From Anisodus tanguticus (lineage: Eukaryota; Streptophyta; Magnoliopsida; Solanales; Solanaceae), in contig CM067541.1 in assembly GCA_034509755.1 (NCBI GenBank), positions 24,292,001-24,356,000 of the forward strand: DNA of 64,000 bases, given 5' to 3'. The translations under genes were made by a program, and so were the position numbers. The notes under the pieces were generated by a model, which did not search any database, was not told the DNA's origin, and saw only the letters and a list, made by a program, of their open reading frames with translations. Each line of letters begins with the position of its first letter. Positions within the stretch are counted from its first letter, which is position 1. This document shows, piece by piece, positions 21,883 through 31,729 of this stretch.

Positions 21883-23275
21883 TAATTTTTTTTGAGTCTA
21901 GTTGCTCATATTCAGTGATTAAGGCTTTACAAAGGCTTTGTAATTCCTTTATTACGTCGTCTTTGGAGTCCACTAGATCCAAATTTATAGCCTTAGATGA
22001 AGAGTTAAATCCACTAAAATAATTTACATCAGATTAGTCAAAGTATACATACCTCTCTGATGTTGAAGACATTCCAGATGTTGAGTCTGATGTTGTCGCA
22101 ACATTGTCAACAACATCTTCATCGTCAGACAGTGAGTGTTCAAACATGGATGCCAGTATTTCTTGTGATTCTTCTTCTTGATCTCCTTCCTCCTCTTCGT
22201 TCTCATCATCGCTAAGAGTTACCCACGTGACCTTACCAATTTTTCTAAGGGTGTTTGCACACTCATTAGCGTAGTGTCCCCAACCCGAGCATGCATGACA
22301 TTGCACTCCCTCGAGTTGTTTGGGATTGAAATTGGTACTGTGGGAGTTAGATTTCGTCAGTGGATTGTGATTACCTTGATCAGAAGGTGACCTATTCGGC
22401 TGTTTATTAAAGAGTGGTTTTTGATGTTGTTTGTATTTGGCTTTATTGCGATCATTGTTGATCTTTCTCACCATCGAGTTGAATCGACGAGTAAGTAAGG
22501 CAACAGTAGCACCATTTTCCAGTTCCTCCAAGTTTTCTTCCTCGTTTTCCAATTCAGTTTCCGAGGTTTGTCCTTAGAGTGCCAAAGTTTTGTCTTTATA
22601 CAGATCTCTTTGTCTCCTCATGTTCATCTCATATGTTTGAAAGATGCTCATCAAGGCATGTAGATCCATATTAGCAAGATTATGGGCCTCTTCAATAGCA
22701 CAAATCTTAGTATTAAACCTTTCAGGAAGAGATCTGAGAGCTTTATCCACAAGTTATGTGTTGGTTAAAGGAGAACCAAGCACTTGACACTGATTAGCAA
22801 TGTCAATTAACTTTTCAAAATAGGATTTTATGTCTTCAGATTCTTTCATCATTAAGCGTTCGTATTGGCTCAAAATCATGCGAAGCTTTGTACGTCGTAC
22901 ACTTGAGGTTCCTTCACAATGAGTTTGTAAGGTCTCTCAAGCGTCCTTGGCCGTAGTACAATTCTGGATAAGTTTAAACATATAGAGATCTACCCATCCA
23001 AATATCGCATTTAGGGCCTTTTCATTGAAGCTTGCACTGTTGTTCTCTTTTGCGGTCCATTCAGATTCGGGTTTAGTAAGTACATCACCATTCTCGTCTG
23101 CTGGGTACTTAGGAATCACATAGCCTTCAGAAACTGATCTCCAAGCTCGAACATCAATGGATTTGATGTGCGAACGTAGTCGGATTTTCCAATAGGCATA
23201 GTTAGTTCCGTCAAGAATTGGAAGTCTACCAATATTTTGTATAGCTGAGTCCATAGCCGTAATATTAAGAATCAA
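21883..23275 (-). pseudogene. E1 gag, N-terminal and nucleocapsid part
   Basis: Starts at 23275 with a capsid-like domain (ILDGTNYAYWKIRLRSHI, copia gag type). After stops near 22937, 22757 and 22573 it continues with LPERFNTKICAIEEA and QTYEMNMRRQRD. Frame 22552-22034 holds an acidic start, RRFNSMVRKINND and the knuckle CHACSGWGHYANEC, then a long acidic stretch. Packages element RNA in the intact family. It begins about 22 bp from the PBS. Confidence 0.85.
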
Positions 23276-23296
23276 ACACTTATTGTATTAAGTGTT

Positions 23297-23309
23297 GGCT
23301 CTGATACCA
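23297..23309 (-). other. E1 primer-binding site (initiator Met-tRNA type)
   Basis: Minus strand TGGTATCAGAGCC, two bases from the LTR end CCCAACA. This matches the initiator tRNA-Met primer used by most plant copia elements. Confidence 0.9.
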
Positions 23310-23311
23310 CT

Positions 23312-24208
23312 TGTTGGGTCCGGGGCTACGGATAAGCAAGAATATGTAAGAATAAACCGTAACAGCTAGAACAATTCAAACAGTTTCTGGATGTTGCATT
23401 CAATGTTGTGTCAACATCTGAGGCAACATTGTGATAAAAACAGTTATAAACCTTTATAGAGTAAATGCAGCGGAAAAGTAAAGAGACACAATGTTTATAT
23501 TTTCAAGGGTATATATTAATAAATTCCTTGATGGTCAATGACCAAAGAATTGTATAAATTATATACAATTAAAATGAATTTCTTTATGCAAGATTGAACA
23601 ATAAATGCGAAAAAGAAATTACAAACAAAAGTGAAGTCGCAGATGACTTCAGCCCAAAGTTAAAAGATCTAAAAAGACAAATACAACATCTTCATTACTA
23701 TTGCTTGAAATATAAGCCTGATCTAGAATCTAGGCAGCAATAGTAACGTGGGACTAGATGTTGTTATACTACTTTAGGTCAAGTGTGTTGATCCAGTTTC
23801 TATGGTGATTATGCGAGAGCTCTCTTGATAATTCTTCTTGTTTTCAATCTGGATATTGATACTCTGAAGTTCCCCTCTATTTATAGTGTGGAACTTTCCT
23901 TGAAATCCTCACTGGTTGGTTGCGGAGGCTGAGTAAAAGAAGGCTTCAGCTTTGACCGGTTCTTGCTCCTTCAAAAGCTCAACGTTCTGGACTTGGTCTT
24001 CACGCTGCTTCCTCTCCAAGCTTTGATTGATTCTTTTACCACGTTTTCAACACAACATCATTGTTAGCTTGCCTATGTCATTTTTTACTCACAGTAACAC
24101 AACCTGTTTTGGCCGGAAGAATAGGCAAAATCGTTACAGAAATGTTGTCAGGAATGTTGTCACAACATCATTTTCAGATGTTGTCACAACATCCATCCAA
24201 CATCAACA
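23312..24208 (-). repeat. E1 5' LTR (897 bp)
   Basis: Uninterrupted partner of 317-1110 plus 14138-14278. Starts TGTTGGGTCC and ends CATCAACA on the + strand; flank CTTGT. Carries palindromes at 23386-23432 and 24141-24208. A minus-strand TATAAATAG-like word lies near 23876-23886. Confidence 0.9.
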
Positions 24209-25072
24209 CTTGTTTTCATGTCGCTGGAAGTTATGCTTGCTCGAAAATTTATTCGAGAACGTTTCAAGAAGAATATACTCTTTGTGTTATTATGCAAAAG
24301 TAATGCTTGAATATGGATTTTCACTAAAGGTAATGGTTAAATAGATTTCACAAAGGACATTTAGTTATTTATTAAAAAAGACACAACCTTTTAGAAAGGA
24401 CACTTCAAATCAATTTAATTATGTATTTCATTTATTCATTTATAAATAAGGTATTAAAGATACTTAAAATAATATTTTAGTAATTTAACTTTTGGTTGAA
24501 GAGCTTCTTGCTTTTAATATAATATAGATATAGATAGATATTATAGAGAGAATTAGAGAAATTATAAGTAAAAGAGGTGTGAAAATGAATCATGGTTATG
24601 GGTATTTATATGTGAACGTAGGGTTAAGTGTAATTTTATAAACTTGAGAATTAATGACAAAATTTGGGGAAGTATGGGGTGTTTGGGGAGGAGGGGGGGG
24701 GGGGGGTCAGCCGCCATTTCGGCCATTTATAGTTGTTGGCCAACACTCAAATTGCATAAATATTCGTTGGTCAACAACTTTCGTGGCCAAATTTAAAAAG
24801 AATCACTTAACTGGGCAGGTGCCAAAGCACGCAGTGAGACCTGGGCCAGTCTACTGAGCCTAAGACCTTGGTTAGCACAAACCCCTCCCCGATACTCCCA
24901 ACCCACCCCGACCTAATCAAGCTGACCTAGCCCAACTGATAGGCTTACTTCAAAATTATAACTAATGAACTATATTTTAGACTTCTTAAAATAACTTGAC
25001 AAGTAGGGGCGAGTCTATTGTATTATATCGGGTTAAGATGAATTTAATAGTTTTTATTAGATTTTTGATTGG
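24209..25072. other. Flanking DNA, no gene
   Basis: Continuation of the target of E1; AT-rich, no RT motif. Contains a G run near 24690-24706 and a local inverted repeat (GTTGTTGGCCAAC / GTTGGTCAACAAC, 24730-24785). Confidence 0.5.
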
Positions 25073-25550
25073 AGAAAGGCCTAAAATACATTTTAATCTT
25101 TTCATGAATTTGTTGTAACACATCTAACTTTTACGGAGCTATTACCTCTAGATATATTTTTAAGAAATTTATTTGATATCTATCGAGTGAACTGGATAAC
25201 AATTCAAACACGTGTTGAACAAAATGACAAAAAACAAAGGAGTTCGATCATTTTCATGTCATTTCGCTCTTCGAACAAAATAAAAGGTTAGAATTATCTC
25301 CTATACTCTTAAATTTTTTTTTTCATGGAGAAAGCAGTTGATTCTCTTAAAATTTGATCTTGTGAATCATTATATTCTTTCATAATCGAGTCTTGGCTTG
25401 TGTCCCGTTTGATTTTTATTAGGATTTTTCAAATAAATGTCAAAGAAACACTTTAAAAAATATATTCAGGAGAGTAATAGGACCACCGTAAAAGTTATGT
25501 GTGTTACAGCAAATCGGGGTGAAGATTAGGGTGTATTTTAGGTATTTTTT
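25073..25550. mobile_element. MITE with about 100-bp inverted ends
   Basis: The arm at 25075-25180 (GGCCTAAAATACATTTTAATC, TGTAACACATCTAACTTTTACGG) is the reverse complement of 25450-25550 (ACCGTAAAAGTTATGTGTGTTACA, GTGTATTTTAGG) with mismatches. No coding content. Exact ends and TSD not resolved. Confidence 0.7.
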
Positions 25551-26892
25551 TATTTGTATAGAAAATTCATTATATATGTACGGATAAGGTACTATTACGC
25601 CCCATTAACTATACCCGAAGTTGACGACACACCTTACATTTGCGGGAGTTCTATTACCCCTCTAAATTTTTTTAAAGTGTAATAAATATCACCCTAAGTG
25701 TTGATGTAGCATAGAGAACTAAACATTTGGAGGCGGTGAAATACACGCGCTGCCACATGTAATTTCATATTTTTTAAAATCTATTTCATTTTCTTCCCGT
25801 TTCTTTTCTTTTTAATTTCGAAATGTAATGAAAATATTATTTTGTTTTTAGAAAAAAAACAAAAGACATAGTTTGACCCATAAACTATACCTGAAATTTC
25901 AATATCGCACTCAAACTATTAAGGCGCTATGTTACACCTTTAACAGTCTTAAAAGTGAATTTAATATCACCTATGAGCTGACGTGGCAGAAAAAAATTAT
26001 AATAAAAAATAGGAATGAGGTCAAAATTAAAATAAAAATAATCTTTAATTTTAATAAAAACTAATTTCACCCCGTCTTCTCCTCCACCTCCGCTCCACCC
26101 CTCTTCTCCTCCACCTTCTCGCCACTCCCACCCCCACCCCGACACCCCAAACCCTTCTTCTACTTCATTCCAAATTCACAAACAAAAATTCAAAAAATCT
26201 GAAATTTTTTAAAATAAATAGTTCTCTGTAAGAGAGAAACCCATTTGAGGAAATTGTATATTATTGGTGAGATCAATTTTTCAAAGATCTCTAAGATCAA
26301 TTTTGTGAGGGGTTCTTTGAGAGATAATGTAGAATTAAAAATTGTCACCATGCCTTTCAAAGGCAAGGCCTCTGTGTTATCTGTATTGGCTGGTAAACCG
26401 TGTTCAAAAATATTAAAACGGAGTGAAACTAAGGAAATATTGTTGGGATTTTATTCTATTGTGTTGAATCTTTAGCTATGGTGGAACTAAAATATTTGAC
26501 ATTAAAAGGGGTACTAACTATGGTGATTTTGTAGCTGGTACTTTCTTGGATTTTTTTGGCCAAGGCTAAGAAAGGAGTCATGGCGGTGATGGTTATGGTG
26601 GTTTTAGGTGAGATGGGGGGTGGGATGATTTAGTGATTGAAGAAGATATAATTATTGAAGGATTTTAATGGTTAATTAGAGATTAATTATATTATTAATA
26701 AAAGAAGATACAAATGAATAAGGAAAAGAATATAGAAATTAAAATTTAATAGATTTCTGACGTGACGCTAAGATGTTGCTGATGTGGCGGGCGAGTGTGT
26801 AACACCTCATCTTGTGCAACTGGTTATATATGTATTCTGGGTAAATAAATACACTTTAAAATGTGTATGGGGTATAGGTCGCCTTAATAGTT

Positions 26893-27702
26893 CACGCCCC
26901 GAATTATGGTATGGACGGAATACGACACTCGATGTCTTGCTGCATGTGACCGAGCGAACCACATGGCTTGCTTGTCAATATGGGCATCAAAACATGCTAA
27001 GGAAATGATTTATATCATTTAAAACATGATATTGAAATAACAGTCGGAAAATATAATAACGAAATCATTGGAGTAAAACATGATAAGTCTAAAAATACTG
27101 TTGACATGACTGACACGACATGATATTGGACTAGTCTATGAAACCTCTAAAACATGAGTCTGCAAAATTGGTTACTAGGACAAGACCCCGACATACCTCC
27201 GCTAATAAAATATAATATCATAAAATAACTAGACTGACACCCCGAATAAGATGGGGCTCACCAAAATGGCAGTTACTAAAGTTGTCCTATTGAGCAGATC
27301 TGTCTCCCTGAAACTCAGCACCTGCACCGTAAAGTGCACGGCCCATGCAAAGGGACGTTAGTACATTTGAATTGTACCGTATGTAAAGCAACTGAAAGAA
27401 TAAACAGGTACATGAAATAATAGGAACATGAAGCTGAAACTAAAACTAAAAACATGAACATGAGTATAATGACATGAGTAAAGTCTGAAAAACTGTATAT
27501 TTGTATATACCTATATATTTGTTGGATAGCATTAACAAAATCGACATGAACCAGAGTCTGATCTCTGCCCGATCAGCTAAGTCATCTCGTACTTTGCCGG
27601 AGTACGATACATAAACATGAACATGATCATGATGGATCCAATAAATAATCTGAAGGTATCGTCCTCTGGCGGAGCGACCCTTATCCTACGTTAGCATAGG
27701 GA
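26893..27702 (-). repeat. Chromovirus 3' LTR, truncated
   Basis: Matches 29006 onward (CACGCCCCGAA, GACACTC, TTGCTGCATGTGACCGAG, AACATGCTAAGGAAATGATTTAT) until about 27702, then diverges. It has lost the first three LTR bases and roughly its other 1.2 kb compared with the right LTR. Confidence 0.82.
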
Positions 27703-27748
27703 TATGAATACGCAAGGGACATGACATGAATACTGAGGGTATTTTACC

Positions 27749-27980
27749 TTATTCAATTTCTGCTTGCTCCTCGAATAAATGCAGATATATAGACATCATG
27801 TCTTCTTCGACTTCCCATGTAGCCTCCTCAACATTCTGACTTCTCCATAACACTTTAACTGATGCAACTTCCTTAGTTCTCAACTTTTGAATTTGACGAT
27901 CCAAAATAGCTATGGGAATCTCCTCATAGGTCAAACCATCCTTAACTGAAATAGAGTCGGTAGGAACAACCAACGAAGGT
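27749..27980 (-). pseudogene. Chromovirus integrase C-terminus with chromodomain
   Basis: Reads VVPTDSISVKDGLTYEEIP, then ILDRQIQKLRTKEVASVKVLW, then EEATWEVEEDM and YLHLF. This is the chromodomain end of a chromovirus polyprotein, which in intact elements guides integration to heterochromatin. Upstream integrase sequence is absent. Confidence 0.88.
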
Positions 27981-27989
27981 CAAACCATC

Positions 27990-28783
27990 CTCTTCTTTCA
28001 ATCTGCTCTCATTACCCTATACGAAAGCAACCATCTTCGTAATAGTTATCTCTATGTACTGAGCTGTGATATTAGTTGCATCGTACAAATGGGGATCAAG
28101 ATCATACACGAAATGTCTAACTTTGGCCCTCATATCCGAAACTATATGCGGAGCATACTTTGCCGAAGAGACAAACTGGAGATATATTCCTGAACACTCC
28201 TGCCATTTTGCTTAATATTTTCAAATTCCACCACCTTTGCCTCTCTGGCCTCTATTGGTAGAAAGTGCTCAATTAAGGCATCTGCAAACTCATCCCAAGT
28301 TGCTGGAGGTGCATCTTTTCCGCGGGACTGCTCCCATGACTCATACCAGATGTTGGCAACATCCTACAACTAATAATCTCTAAACTCTGCTGCCTCTACC
28401 TCATTAACATGCATAACACGAAAGATTTTTTGAAGACTATCAGTGAAATTCTGAGGATTCTCGGTCTTACTTGACCTTGTGAAAATCGGAGGATCCATAT
28501 GAAGAAACTCACGAGTTCTAAAACTGGATGACTTCCCATTTGTCCCCGTACTTAGAGTCGTTCCCTAACGTTGGGTTTGAGTTGCCACAAGTTGGGTGAG
28601 CAGCTGGATAGCTCTCCTAACATCAGAGTCAGTAGTGCTGGGCGACATAACTGGGATCTCCGCTGGCCCTGTGGGATAAGGTGGAGGTGATGTACTCGAA
28701 TTGTCTCCCTGAGCATGAACATTTTCCTCACGAGCAGCAGTAGCAGCAACTCTCTTATTTGTAGTCAATATTCTTTTTTGCAT
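27990..28783 (-). pseudogene. Chromovirus gag remnant
   Basis: Open start at 28783 (N-terminus with AATAAREENVHAQGD and Pro-rich stretch, ending in RRAIQLLTQLVATQTQR). Later, in shifted frames, come the gag blocks SSAKYAPHIVSDMRAKVRHF and KMVAFV with RLKEE. Many stops. No zinc knuckle remains. Confidence 0.78.
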
Positions 28784-28985
28784 GCATTTTTATGAAATGT
28801 GTAATACACACGAGTTAGAAGGATATCCTGAAGGTATAGCTCTAACTGCACGATCTAGAGTATAAAAAAGTGAGACAATCCTAGATGTCTTGGTGGTCAA
28901 CTATTTATATGTGTGGGGCATTTATACACATAAAAATGACCCAACTAGACACAGTTTCATACTCCCTAAGACACTTGAACCTAAT

Positions 28986-28997
28986 GCTCTAATACCA
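28986..28997 (-). other. Chromovirus primer-binding site
   Basis: Minus strand TGGTATTAGAGC, five bases from the 5' LTR end. One change from the initiator Met-tRNA site TGGTATCAGAGC. Confidence 0.75.
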
Positions 28998-29002
28998 AGC
29001 TT

Positions 29003-31069
29003 TGTCACGCCCCGAACCATGATCAGGGTAGAACACGACACTCAGTGCCTTGCTGCATGTGACCGAGTGAACACATGGCTTGCTTGTCAACACGTGTATA
29101 AAAACATGCTAAGGAAATGATTTATAACATTTAAAACATGATATTGAAGTAACAGTCAAAAAATATAATAGCGACATCATCTGAGTAAAACATGATAAGT
29201 CTAAAAATACTGTTGACATGACTGGCACGACATGATACTGGACTAGTCTATGAAACCTCTAAAATATGAGTCTGCAAAACTGGTTACCAAGATAAAGCTC
29301 TGGCATACCTCCGCTAATAAAATATAATATCATAAAATAACTAGAATGACACCCTAAATGAGTTAGGGCTCACCGAATGGCTGATACTGAAGCTGTCATA
29401 TTGAGCATATCTGTCTCCATGAAACTCAACACCTGCACCATAAAGTACATTCCTCATGCAAAGGGACGTTAGTACATTTGAATTATACTGTATGTAAAGC
29501 AACTAAAAGAATAAATAGGTATATGAAATAATAGGAACATGAAACTAAAACTGAAAACACGAACATGAGTAAAGTCTGAAAAATTATATATATGTCTATC
29601 TGTGGAAGAGTATTAACAAAATTGACATGAACCACTACGTGTGAACGTGGAGTCTGATATCTGCCCTATCAGCTAAGCCATCTCGTACTTTTCCGGAGTA
29701 CGAGACATAAACATGAACATGATGGATCCAATAAATAATCTGAAGGTATCGACCTCTGGCGAAAAGACCCTTATCCTACATTGTCATACGTGGTTTCAGG
29801 CTATCTGAGTCTTCTTGGTCGGCTTTTTAACCATTCGATTCACGGGCTTAGTCACCCCTACCCTATGGATGGTTTCATAGCTTCTATCAGGTCAGGAGTA
29901 ATCTGTACATCTCCCAAAATATGTACTTGAAAATAGTTGGCTTGGAAGCCCATGGATTACATGAAATAACTTGAAATCATAACTTGTAAATTTATAACTT
30001 AACATATGAAGAAATACATAATATAACTTGTATAAATCATGAGAAACATATATAATTTCATGAAATTGAGTGATAAAAATCATAACTTATGTTTAAGAAC
30101 TCAAGGAAATCAAGACATAGGTTCGTGAATTATGGACATATTCATGACAGTCACAATATTCTATCATGAATGTAAGTAACAAAGTCAAGATATAACATCG
30201 AAAATAATTATAAATGTATATGAGGATTATCATGAACTTGACTAAAACCCTAGGTTATAGAAATTCGTGGTTTCATGTATAACTGTGGCGTGGGGAAGAA
30301 AAATGATATTCCCACACGTAGATAGAAGTTCTACGTACCTTAATCGCTTCAAAACTTGTCTTAAAAATCTGAACTTGAAAGAAGGAACCCAAATCTTGAA
30401 CCTTGAAATCTTAGAATGGGTTTATCTTGAATACCCTAGGTTAAAAGTAGTGAACTTCGCTTAGGAATTGATTATACTTTATTAGAATCGCATGGAAATA
30501 CATGGAAATGACTTACCTTGATGTAGGAGATGGTTGGGAAGAGAGAACCTCCGTTCTAGGGCTTGGAAATTGTGAAAACGGATTTTTAGAATCAAGTCAC
30601 GTATATATACTATTTGCTGTCGGAGGAGTTTGACGGAACGTTTAACGGTATGTCGATTGTTTGACGGTCTGAGTTTGGGCTGCTAATATTTTGACGGTCT
30701 GAGTTTGGGCTGCTAATATTTTGACGGTCTAGATTGACGGTCCGTCGATAGTTTGACGGTCCATAAAATAGAACAGTACTGTTATTTTTTTGATATTTTT
30801 AGAGAGTTGCGAAATTTGGAATTTTGAGACGGAGAATATTGACCTGTCAATAATTTGACGGTCCGTACAATTGACCAACAAGCCACCAATTTCAAAAGTG
30901 AAATTGACGATTTGTTTGACGGGCAGTAAAATATTTTACGGTCCGTATAATCTGCCGTCAAATTCCATCTGCAGAATTGGACCTGTTTTTTCAACTTAAA
31001 CTCACCGTTTTGGTTTTCTACACTCTTGGATCATGAACAAGGCTTAGTTTGAAGGTATGAAGTGTTACA
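29003..31069 (-). repeat. Chromovirus 5' LTR (2067 bp)
   Basis: Full-length LTR, TGTCACGCCCCG to GAAGTGTTACA on the + strand. Near 30610-30960 it contains a cluster of TTTGACGGTC words (at least ten), including a direct duplication of TTTGACGGTCTGAGTTTGGG at 30659-30720. No gene. Confidence 0.85.
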
Positions 31070-31729
31070 ATTGAAAATTCGGGTATAGTTTAAGGGTCAA
31101 TTTATGTCTTTTTCCTTAGAAAAAGGATAATTATTTTTGTATGAACTTGAAAAATTATTAGAGGTGTTGAGCATATTCGAAGGTTGATGAAGTTTTAAAT
31201 TGAGATTCAAGTGCAAAATTCATTCTAAATATTTAGTTGTTCATGAGATTCGAAAATGAAAAAAAGAAATTTGAATCCACCACTGTTGACCCTTAAAGAA
31301 CAAAAAATGGGTTTGTCGAAATTCTTAGTTGTTGGCCAAATTGATTACTGGAGTATGATGATGTTGTACTTGAAATTTGAGCTTGATTGGTGCGAATTTA
31401 GCTGAGTTTTTATTGAATTTTGACACCAAAAATTAGATTTGGAGCTCTTGAAAATAGGTGATAAAATGGGGATGAAGAGCTATTGAAAATCAACTTTGGA
31501 ACTGACACATGGCCATTGCGTATAGGTTAGAGCCCTTTTTAAAGTTCTCACGCGCTTGAAGGAAGTGTTCTCACGCAGTGCTCCACGCTCGCAATAAAGG
31601 TGCAAAGAATTATGAAAAAAATTGGGTGGGTGGGGGGGGGGGGGGTAATAGGACCCCGCAAATGTAAGGTGTGTCGTATCAACTTCGGGTATAGTTCAGG
31701 GGGTAATAGTGTATTATCTCATATATGTA

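Larger units (their letters stand above)
317..24208 (-). mobile_element. Sirevirus-type Ty1/copia retrotransposon E1, minus strand, carrying nested insertions
   Basis: The two LTRs (317-1110 plus 14138-14278; 23312-24208) share TGTTGGGTCC and CATCAACA ends on the + strand. A Met-tRNA PBS lies beside the right LTR and a purine tract beside the left LTR, so transcription runs right to left. Order in transcription: 5' LTR, PBS, long gag with two CCHC knuckles, protease, integrase, RT, RNase H, an extra ORF in the env position, PPT, 3' LTR. Sirevirus assignment rests on the gag coiled coil with a second knuckle (CSFCKKSGHLMPYCYKL), the VTFGGGSKSKIIGK block after the protease motif, and the extra downstream ORF. 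Numerous stops and frameshifts make it inactive. The right flank is CTTGT; the left junction CCGCTTGGG looks like the same TSD plus LTR start with 6 bp lost. Confidence 0.85.
26893..31069 (-). mobile_element. Tekay/Del-type chromovirus remnant
   Basis: Ty3/gypsy element on the minus strand. The right LTR (29003-31069) is complete, with ends TGTCACGCC and AGTGTTACA; the left LTR is shortened. PBS, gag remnant and chromodomain remain, while protease, RT, RNase H and integrase are gone. Gag and chromodomain remnants meet near 27976-27992 where a 14-bp word (GGTCAAACCATCCT) occurs twice. Confidence 0.85.
25857..31115. mobile_element. MULE-type MITE B, nested in MITE A
   Basis: Left end AAACAAAAGACATAGTTTGACCC; the right end reversed is GGAAAAAGACATAAATTGACCC. 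TSD TTAGAAAAA at 25848-25856 and 31116-31124 (9 bp). Own sequence is 25857-26892 and 31070-31115. The CGCCTTAATAGTT word just before 26893 belongs to the right terminal repeat, showing that the retroelement below landed within that repeat. The 76-aa frame at 26245-26475 is not a known protein. Confidence 0.82.
25581..31720. mobile_element. MULE-type MITE A, split by later insertions
   Basis: The left end CGGATAAGGTACTATTACGC and the right end, whose complement is GAGATAATACACTATTACCC, form terminal inverted repeats that extend through ACTATACCCGAAGTTGA and ACACACCTTACATTTGCGGG. A 9-bp duplication ATATATGTA flanks it (25572-25580, 31721-31729), typical of Mutator-like elements. Own sequence is only 25581-25856 and 31116-31720; the rest is nested insertions. 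A G run lies at 31629-31646. Confidence 0.85.

Noticed and set aside
26245..26475. 76-aa ORF inside MITE B
   Set aside because: No recognisable domain and located in a non-autonomous element; could be a captured exon but nothing supports it.
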